Assembly: GCA_031763025.1 (NCBI GenBank) | Contig: JASSKH010000030.1 | Location: forward strand, 6,563,495-6,627,494 | Reading direction: 5' to 3' | DNA length: 64,000 nt | From: Macrocystis pyrifera | Lineage: Eukaryota; Sar; Phaeophyceae; Laminariales; Laminariaceae | In this document: positions 58,401 to 64,000 of the stretch, piece by piece | Position numbering within the stretch: position 1 is the first letter of the stretch | Layout of the letters: the number at the start of each line of letters is the position of its first letter | Notes under the pieces: model-generated | What the model was told of the DNA's origin: nothing | The model's database searches: none | The model's input: the letters and a program-made list of their open reading frames with translations, nothing else | Position numbers and translations under genes: made by a program

Positions 58401-59041
58401 TCCATGCTCGATGAAAATCAAGGCATGCGCCCGGGAGGGAAGAGGAAAGATTTACACCTGTGAACCACGGATGGTCCGTCCACAAGCGTAAATACAACCC
58501 CGTGCGAGTACATATTATGATGTACAGCTGAAAAGTCACGGGGTACGCCCAAAAAAACACAAAATTTCATTGAAAAAAAAAAAAAACACGGCATCCGAAG
58601 GAAAAGGTGTGCGAAGCCCCGCCGGTTCATCCTTGAGGGCGGTTTTTGCTGCTGTCCCATGCACATACGTCTCCCAACCATCGAGGGGGCGAGTTCGGGC
58701 AACACGCGCTGAAACAGATATTTAATGCATACTGGATACCGGTACGAAACTGCTGTCCATCATCCCGGAGTACCGCGTACCACTCTGCCTCTAAAGAGAA
58801 GGATTCGTTTCGACTATTGTGAAAAAAAAAAAACGTCTTGCTCGTTAGGGAGAGGGTTAGGGGGAGGATGCAGCTCTCACCCTTGTCATGCGACTCGCCG
58901 AACACCTCACGGCGCTTCGCAAAAGCTTGGTGCAACCAATCAGTGTCTGTCCGGTCGGTAAAACCCGACGTGTTCCGTCCCGGCATTGTAGGGATGCGAC
59001 GATCCTATGGCCATACGACTACGGCCATGCATAATATGAGT

Positions 59042-59082
<41 letters not shown>

Positions 59083-59445
59083 CCATGCGCGCTACTACTA
59101 ATACTGCATATGCCGCATGAGAACAGCGGAACACGCTTTTCTCGCAGCATGCGTCTCCCTTAACCTCCTTATCGACACGGGTGACCAACAGCCTAATCAT
59201 AACGATGGACCCAAAAAAACAGATATCCCCCCTACCACTCCAACAACAAGGATCGTTTTGATCAGATATTAACATACAAAAGGACCTTGTAATGAGGAAC
59301 AGAGCGGCATACGTTTCACAGACCATATTTGGTTCTCATTATTACAGTACTACCACTATAAGTTCCCGGGTAAATTACTGCAAAAAACATCCTACACTAA
59401 TTCCAAGTGTTTTCGTCCCTGAAAAACGTGGATGCAGTTCCAAAG

Positions 59446-59492
<47 letters not shown>

Positions 59493-61328
59493 GGGGGGGG
59501 GGGGGAAGGCGACCACGACAACGACCAGCTTGAGGGCAGAGGCTGCGCCCTCTCAGGATCAAAACCTAAATTAGCCAGGCTGGTCGAGGAGGACGATCGG
59601 CGCGCCAAGGTCCCCCCCCCCCCCCCCCCCCCCCCCCCGACATGCTCCGTCCCAGCATTTGGGAGGGAGGCGAGGGTCTATGGTCATACGACTACGGCCA
59701 TGCATGAGATAGAGTACACCATTCCCATCGAGTACACACCCACCCTCCCCCCCCCCCCTGCCGGGAAAAGCGTGAAACAAACTCGATGCCACGGTACATA
59801 GCAGGAGTTAAAAAGACGCGCTTGTAACACAAAAAAAAAAAAAAAAAAGTATGGAAGAGTGGTAAAAGCTTAAACCCCTCAACCTTTTTTTGTCAGTACC
59901 GCACTGCTGTGCGGGAAAAACATACTACTCTGTCCCTAAACATAGAGAAAGTCTCGATTGAATATTAGTATACAAAATGTCCTTATTTTCAGGGACAGAG
60001 CGGTATATTCCACTCCGATTCCAAGGAATTTGTCCCCAGAACGGTGTCCCCCCGCTTCCGCGCTAGCTACCTGCGCCGCGTATGAACCAACCCTCTACGA
60101 AGCGCTCCGCCCGCGATGTTGCCTTTCCTTTGCACGACTCGCCGCCCAGAGATGGATCAGAATGTCACGAATACCCGGCCCAGCGAGCGACCGCCGTCCA
60201 GGTGCAAGCCACAGACCTGCCCCGTCTGTTCGCGTGTTCTACCAGTCTGCCAGGGACCGTTCCGTGCGGTTATCCACTCGGCACTCCCGCAAGCGCGATC
60301 AACCAAACAGCGCCATCTGCTGCTGCTGCTGCTGCTACCGTCGAAGTGAGCTACGTACTATTACGGGGGACCATAGTAAATAGGACCAAATGTTGTCAGT
60401 AAACATGGGGACACACATAGGTTTTGGTGCGTACCGTAGGTCCTATTTACTATGGTCCCCCGTAATACCGATACGTATTCTCAGCCAAAGAAATTGAACC
60501 ATAACGCATAATTCTCTCTACAACAACAAACCGCAGATCGTTATCATATCGGTTCCCGAACCCTCTATTATTACGGGGGTCTACAGTTAACAGGGCCTAT
60601 GGCATACATAAAAACCTACATATTAAGGTATTTTTACTAACAATATTTGGTCCTGTTTACTATGGTCCCCCGTAATAACAGCAATATTTTCGTTTTATTT
60701 TTTTCTTTTCTACATACTAATCGGAACTTAGTCGTGTCCGACATTTTTTTTCTTCAGTAGTGAAAGGGTTGAGCTTTGCCGGGAACACAAAACACCGTTC
60801 GGAATCCGACGTTAATATCAAACGGAGCGTATGTTTACGATCAGAGTGGGTATACTGTACCCTTATTTAGCCCGCATCACTCTGACCGTGAATATAAGCG
60901 CGCCATTTGGACTCTGGTGTTAATATTAAACGGAGCTGATATTCCCGATCAGTGGGTATACTACACCCTTACTTAGCCTACATCAATCTGACCGGGAATA
61001 TAATCACCATTTGGACTGCGATATTAATATCAAACGGAACTTATACTCCCGGTCAGAGTGGGTATACTGTACCCTTATTTAGCCTACATCACTCTGACCG
61101 GGAATATAATCACCGTTTGGACTCCGATATTAGTATTAAACGGAGCTTACATTCCCGGTCAGAGTGTTGTGTTTTTCCCACCCGTTGGAGGTGTAACAAA
61201 AAAAAAACAACAAAAAAAAAAACAACAACAACAGCAACAAGCCTCACCTCAAGGACGTCGAGCATGGTGGTGCTCCAGCTAAACACGAGAACTTTGTCAT
61301 GTGTGCTGTAAAACTTCCCCAGCAGAAC
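50340..61328 (-). CDS. ERCC6L2-like SNF2 helicase, C-terminal part (seven exons)
   Basis: Snf2-family DNA translocase; ERCC6L2 acts in DNA-damage response and end-joining repair. Exons on the - strand: 61328-61248, 57879-57747, 57258-57137, 55814-55677, 53689-53383, 51732-51626 and 51231-50340. Joined, they follow the RecA2 lobe of ERCC6L2 almost without gaps: [25 protein letters not shown] (motif IV/IVa region), [11 protein letters not shown] (motif V), [18 protein letters not shown] (motif VI), then the diagnostic [17 protein letters not shown] and [15 protein letters not shown]. About 295 residues are read before a long disordered Gly/Ser/Pro tail. The ATPase lobe 1 exons are not in 61329-64000 as far as I can see, so the gene should continue past the window. 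Two introns seem to use GC donors. Confidence 0.85.
50371..50410. repeat. poly-C and (CAC)n in last exon
   Basis: C22 followed by CACCAC repeats; on the gene strand this would code poly-Gly. Confidence 0.75.
51626..51732 (-). CDS. ERCC6L2-like exon 6 of the visible part
   Basis: Reads [20 protein letters not shown] then [15 protein letters not shown]. Acceptor GTTTGCAG; the donor appears to be AAAAG|GCAAGT. Phase matches both neighbours. Confidence 0.6.
51869..51923. repeat. poly-C tract in helicase intron
   Basis: About 55 C; on the left ACGTACG, not a SINE end. Confidence 0.85.
52535..52598. mobile_element. palindromic element family 3, right half
   Basis: CTTACATTTCCGGACAGAGC at right; the left side is decayed. 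It sits 5 bp from a TA-MITE. Confidence 0.45.
52604..52708. mobile_element. TA-MITE copy
   Basis: Complete copy with TA flanks. Confidence 0.83.
52816..52920. mobile_element. TA-MITE copy
   Basis: Complete copy; a short (GTA)n array follows. Confidence 0.83.
53383..53689 (-). CDS. ERCC6L2-like exon 5 of the visible part
   Basis: Starts [20 protein letters not shown], the ERCC6L2 signature beyond the helicase core, then Ala/Gly-rich sequence. Acceptor GAACGCAG. The end is best read at CCTG|GCAAGT (GC donor, phase 1), which joins the next exon in frame; otherwise it would stop at 53366. Confidence 0.8.
54241..54334. mobile_element. palindromic element, family 3
   Basis: ACCACTCCAGGCGGAAATAC at left, CTTATATTTCCGGCCAGAG at right. 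Confidence 0.55.
54441..55206 (-). mobile_element. LINE, C-terminal ORF and poly(C) tail
   Basis: Longest copy of the LINE, inserted in a helicase intron in the gene's own orientation. The ORF reads [19 protein letters not shown], then, after a frameshift, [17 protein letters not shown] and [17 protein letters not shown], a CxCx8Hx4C knuckle like those at the C-termini of LINE reverse transcriptases. It ends [21 protein letters not shown], stop (54462). The frameshift comes from a 10-bp tandem duplication (GGGACCTGGC, 54877-54897 region). The 3' tip is AATGAGTACG, then C16 and A12. The 5' end is truncated against another G tract (55207-55230). Confidence 0.8.
55231..55346. mobile_element. palindromic element, family 2
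   Basis: TTTTAGGACTGCAGTCCCG at left and AACGGGACTGCCTGCAGTAC at right. Confidence 0.65.
55352..55412. repeat. (TC)n microsatellite
   Basis: About 28 CT units with one TTT break. Confidence 0.9.
55426..55448. repeat. interstitial telomere-like repeat
   Basis: Four CCCTAA units, ending directly in the truncated left end of a MITE. Confidence 0.8.
55448..55548. mobile_element. TA-MITE, left end clipped
   Basis: Starts at GGGGACCATAG, without TTACG; the right end is complete with TA. Confidence 0.8.
55677..55814 (-). CDS. ERCC6L2-like exon 4 of the visible part
   Basis: Forty-six codons: [20 protein letters not shown] and [13 protein letters not shown], ending FNAVQ. This stretch separates ERCC6L2 from RAD54 and CSB relatives. 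Donor CAG|GTGCGC; the acceptor (GAAAAG) is weak in pyrimidines. Confidence 0.85.
55957..56070. mobile_element. palindromic element, family 2
   Basis: Decayed copy: CCCTTTTGAGACTGCA at left, TGCAGTCCCGAAAGGG at right. Confidence 0.5.
56300..56745. repeat. CCAAT-bearing minisatellite
   Basis: Five to six degenerate units of about 70 bp with CCCTAAGCCAATCAGACC and AGCCAATCAGAGCAACCC, also containing CCCTAA words. Confidence 0.85.
57137..57258 (-). CDS. ERCC6L2-like exon 3 of the visible part
   Basis: Codes for motif V and motif [22 protein letters not shown] and [13 protein letters not shown]. The acceptor CGGACGCAG and phase 1 join it to the STR of the preceding exon. Donor AAG|GTGAGG. Confidence 0.93.
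57630..57722. repeat. 22-bp tandem repeat
   Basis: Four units of GGAACGTTCTCCAAAATAG plus TCTGC, ending about 25 bp from the exon 2 donor. Confidence 0.85.
57747..57879 (-). CDS. ERCC6L2-like exon 2 of the visible part
   Basis: [20 protein letters not shown], then [18 protein letters not shown]; helicase C motif with the LDGST signature. Acceptor TCGGTAG, donor G|GTAAGC. Confidence 0.92.
58866..59082 (+). mobile_element. poly(C)-tailed SINE in helicase intron
   Basis: About 175 bp of SINE, 3' end ATAATATGAGTAC followed by C38. Opposite orientation to the host gene. Confidence 0.78.
59228..59312. mobile_element. palindromic element family 3, decayed
   Basis: CTACCACTCCAACAACAAGG and GGACCTTGTAATGAGGAAC-AGAG. 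Confidence 0.35.
59384..59444. mobile_element. palindromic element family 2, right half
   Basis: AATTCCAAGTGTTTTCGTCC and ACGTGGATGCAGTTCC; then a G run from 59448. Confidence 0.4.
59448..59505. repeat. poly-G tract
   Basis: G43, T, G13 with no SINE body beside it. Confidence 0.8.
59613..59760 (+). mobile_element. poly(C)-tailed SINE between C tracts
   Basis: C26 at left, about 90 bp of SINE 3' end, then a doubled GAGTACA end and C-rich tail. Confidence 0.7.
59877..60052. mobile_element. family 3 element nested in family 2 element
   Basis: CAACC...GTACCGCACTGC at left and TTTGTCCCCAGAACGG at right belong to family 2. Between them CTGTCCCTAAACAT ... TTTTCAGGGACAGAGCGG (about 59930-60006) is a family 3 copy. 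Confidence 0.5.
60361..60465. mobile_element. TA-MITE copy
   Basis: Complete copy with TA on both sides. Confidence 0.84.
60571..60675. mobile_element. TA-MITE copy
   Basis: Complete copy with TA on both sides. Confidence 0.84.
60795..61175. repeat. tandem array of family 3 element
   Basis: Three and a half units of about 105 bp, each with AATATCAAACGGAGC, CCGGTCAGAGTGGGTATACT and its inverse CACTCTGACCGGGAATATAA. Confidence 0.82.
61248..61328 (-). CDS. ERCC6L2-like exon 1 of the visible part
   Basis: [20 protein letters not shown] then TMLDVLE; start of helicase lobe 2 (motif IV). Acceptor TCGGCAG, donor GAG|GTGAGG. Confidence 0.88.
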
Positions 61329-61359
61329 CTGCCGATCACAGAGCAGAGCGCGCGTCGTT

Positions 61360-61628
61360 TAAGCATACAAAAAAAAACGGGCAGGCAGTAAAAAAAAAAC
61401 AAAAACAACAAAACAAAACAACAAAACAACAAAACAAACAACAAACACCAAAACACAAAAAAAAACAAAAACAAATAACAAACAAAAAACAAAAAAAAAA
61501 ATAACAAAAAAAAAACAAAAAAAAAATAACAAAACAACAAAACAAAAACAAAAACAACGAAACAAAACAAAAACAAACAAACAAACCAAAAAAACAAACG
61601 AACAAAAAACGAACAAAAAAACACAGAA
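61360..61628. repeat. (AAAC)n-type A-rich tract
   Basis: Degenerate AAAAC/AAC units over 270 bp. It lies just upstream (on the - strand) of the first visible helicase exon, so T-rich on the gene strand. Confidence 0.85.
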
Positions 61629-61887
61629 AAAGTATCTTATCATCCGATTGCCACAGGCAGCGATTGTTTCAAGCAATTCGGTGTCCAAAAAGTCGGCAAA
61701 GGTGTTCACATCTCACGCACTGAGGCACTGCCCCTTCGTTCAGAAAAGAGGCACTGAGCTTCCGAGCGCCGGGTTTGGGTCTGTCCGCGTGCTTCCGATC
61801 GCCTGACGGCAGCAGTATTCACATTTTCATCCGGTAGGATCTTTCCGGGAAGTTCCCGGGATTTTTACAGTCACCAATCGTGCGAGG

Positions 61888-62150
61888 GGGGCGGGGGGGG
61901 GTACTCATTATCACGCATGGCCGTAGTCGTATGACCATAATAGACCCTCGCATCCCTACAATGCCGGGACGGAGCATGTCGGGTTTTCACCGACAAGGCA
62001 GACATTGCTAGCACCAAGCGCGAAGCGCGGTGAGGTGTCGGGCGAGTCGCAAGAGGGGTGAGCTGCATCCTACTAGGAACCGCTTTGGATGCGGATTTTC
62101 TTGCATATGGATGACAGCATCATCAATGAATTGATTTAATTTCTGGCGTG
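61888..62150 (-). mobile_element. poly(C)-tailed SINE
   Basis: About 250 bp; tail CCCCCCCCGCCCCCC. A G25 tract (62152-62176) abuts the 5' side. Confidence 0.75.
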
Positions 62151-62480
62151 GAGGGGGGGGGGGGGGGGGGGGGGGGAATCGTGGTCCTAGCCGCGTTTCT
62201 CGCCCGTTTTCGGACCGTTTCGTGTCCGGCTTGTGGTTGTGGTGAGGTTTGTGGTTAGAGAGCGTTAGAGAAGGTTAGAGGGGTTGGGTTGGGCTCGGTC
62301 CACGGCCGTACCTTGATCTCGCCACGAAATGCCTCCTAAAATAGCCCGCAATCAACGAACAGCCCCTACCCTTTGGAAGATCCTACCGGACACACAACGT
62401 GAATAATCCTCTTTTTCGGAGCTGTATGATATAATACTGATCTACAGTAGCTAATGCTGCCGGTATATATATATATATAT

Positions 62481-62805
62481 ATTTTTTTTTTCATCACTTT
62501 TACTTTCCAGCCCACTCGCAGGAGGTTTTACCCTCGACGATCTTCTGGACAAGCCGTGGTCACAGGTGTCGTCCCTTCTCCCCCCCCGGTACGTGCCTTT
62601 AGTTTTTATCGCGCATAGGGTTCAGCATTCCCACTGCTCGTCGATTTTCATCGAATGTACAGCTAACTCACGCTCTCGCGCTTTCCGCTTATCAATTTTT
62701 TATGCAAGAAAAAGTCCCTACGAGCATGCACTCGGTGAGACTCGAACTCACGAAATTGATCTTGATAGGCTCGCGGACCACCTACCAAGCCACCGGGGAC
62801 GCCGG
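62481..62805 (-). mobile_element. tRNA-headed SINE, copy B
   Basis: Inverse copy: head at 62805, body, and A-rich end meeting (TA)n at 62464-62482. The tRNA-like head differs from copy A at about one base in ten; box B-like GAGTTCGAGTCT. It has a 30-40 bp insertion in the body relative to copy A. Confidence 0.75.
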
Positions 62806-62882
62806 TTGGTATAGTCTGCAGCGGTCTATGATATTAATAGCACATGTTTTCCTGGGTTGGATCCGCACTATGATATGTATTA

Positions 62883-63458
62883 TTTGCGGGGGACCACAGT
62901 ACATAGGACCAAACATTGTTAGTAAACATAGTTAAATATATACCCGAAGCTGATATATCGCGCGCGAGCAGCACGGCGCCCCTCGTTCTTGGGGGGGGTT
63001 TTGGCGAATCGGCCCCTCTGAAGACTACGGCAGGAGCTGCAGCTTGTGCTTTAGCAACTTGTATAGCTGTGATCAAGGCCTGGCGCGCCAGTCGGCGGGC
63101 ACTACGAGCGCTTCGGGAGCGAGGACACCCGAGCCCGCGGGCCCCACGTTTCTGGACGACGCCGCGGACTTCGAGCCCCCGGACTCCGAGGACGAGCGGC
63201 TGGCTACCGGGAAGGCCGCAGCACCGGCGGCCGAGGACCCGGGCAGTGCCCAGGCGCCCCCCCAACTACCTGGGGCGTGGACCTCCCTCTCGCCACAGGA
63301 GCAGGCGGCGGTGATCCAGTGCTGGGCCAACCAGAGAGGGGTCGTGAGCTTCGGGGTCGTCTGCCCGCAAACCGATGCCCCACACGGCGGCATCAAAAGG
63401 GCTGGCTTGGTAGATTTTTGTCTGTTCCGCATGTCCTATTTACTATGGTCCCCCGTAG
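62883..63458. mobile_element. TA-MITE ends enclosing a coding-like segment
   Basis: The left 60 bp (TTTGCGGGGGACCAC ... AAATATATA) and right 46 bp (GATTTTTGTCTGTTCCGCAT ... CCCCCGTA) are those of the TA-MITE. About 470 bp of GC-rich DNA lies exactly between them. The + strand frame of the insert reads PTFLDDAADFEPPDSEDERL and later SLSPQEQAAVIQCWANQRG. It is either the remnant of the autonomous parent's gene or a captured host fragment. Confidence 0.7.
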
Positions 63459-63463
63459 ATTAT

Positions 63464-63567
63464 TACAGGGGACCATAGTAAATAGGACCAAATATTTCTA
63501 GTAAAAGTAGTTAAATATATAGAGTTTTGTCCGTGCCGTAGGTCCTATTTACTATGGTCCTCCGAAA
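63464..63567. mobile_element. TA-MITE copy
   Basis: Near-complete copy six bases after the cargo-bearing one; right TIR altered to CCTCCGAAAA. Confidence 0.8.
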
Positions 63568-63574
63568 ATAGTAT

Positions 63575-63680
63575 ATAGGTCATCACGTTGCCGGTGGGGG
63601 GAGCAGTATAATCTGCATGATCTATTTATACTGTAAGCACATGTTTCCTGGGTTGGATCTGTGCTATGAGCAAATCCTCA
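63575..63680. repeat. dispersed TTGCCGGTGGG ... TTCCTGGGTTGG repeat
   Basis: GCACATGTTTCCTGGGTTGG here recurs at about 62840-62862, and a relative with TTGCCGGGTGGGACC lies at 42036-42130 and 6347-6365. Nature unknown. Confidence 0.5.
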
Positions 63681-63714
63681 ACACAACATACTTCGTGTGG
63701 GCAGGTTCGGGTCT

Positions 63715-64000
63715 GTAGATGATCTATATGTAGATGATCTATCTGTATATGATCTGTCTGTAGATGATCTGTCTGTAGATGATCTATCTGTAGATGATCT
63801 ATCTGTACATGATCTATCTGTAGATAATATATCTGTACATGATATATCTGTAGATGATCTATCTGTAGATGATTTATCTGTAGATGATCTATCTGTAGAT
63901 GATTTATCTGTAGATGATCTAGATGATCTGTAGATGATGGCGATCTATCTGTAGATGGTTTAGAGTATCTATCCGTAGATGATCTAGAGGATCTAGATGA
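63715..64000. repeat. 15-bp minisatellite
   Basis: Units of GTAGATGATCTATCT (reads VDDLS on the + strand), about 15 in a row, then degenerate GATCTAGATGATC, reaching the window end. Confidence 0.9.

Noticed and set aside
61630-61710. Upstream exon for the helicase (- strand, NTFADFLDTELLETIAACG)
   Set aside because: No clear acceptor/donor pair and no match to the SNF2 lobe 1 motifs.

Overview
The window is nuclear DNA from a eukaryote with split genes and a heavy load of transposons. A stramenopile such as a brown alga is my best guess: it would fit a calcium-dependent protein kinase gene with a very long first intron, GC-rich exons, and short interstitial TTAGGG/CCCTAA arrays. This is an inference; nothing in the window fixes the species.

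Three host genes can be read with confidence or partly. (1) A calcium-dependent protein kinase (CDPK) lies on the + strand, nine exons between 7448 and 33017, all introns in phase 0, first intron about 16.1 kb. It has the complete order kinase, autoinhibitory junction, four EF hands. Two exons each lack one base inside a homopolymer, and exon 1 shows a similar shift. (2) The C-terminal half of an ERCC6L2-like SNF2 helicase lies on the - strand, seven exons between 61328 and 50340, its N-terminal ATPase lobe not seen. (3) A COQ7-like gene piece lies on the - strand at 43203-42270 and lacks the expected di-iron ligands. An unrecognised - strand exon lies at 46462-45965.

Layout: 1-7447 repeats and no gene; 7448-33017 CDPK with introns full of insertions; 33018-42269 G-rich, then repeat-rich DNA without a gene; 42270-43203 COQ7-like; 44000-50339 repeats plus the unknown exon; 50340-61328 the helicase; 61329-64000 repeats.

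The most unusual feature is a pair of retroposons. A LINE (C-terminal reverse-transcriptase ORF with a CxCx8Hx4C knuckle) and a SINE-like element share a homologous 3' end, and both finish in poly(C), not poly(A). This accounts for many of the poly-G/poly-C tracts. A second, tRNA-headed SINE family is present in two copies in opposite orientation.

Three families of short palindromic DNA elements also occur. The largest, about 105 bp with TA target duplications, has more than 30 copies, two nested pairs, and one copy carrying about 470 bp of coding-like cargo. A 9-bp palindrome, TACCWGGTA, recurs throughout and in several copies of this family appears as an exact 7-bp insertion, as expected of transposon excision footprints.
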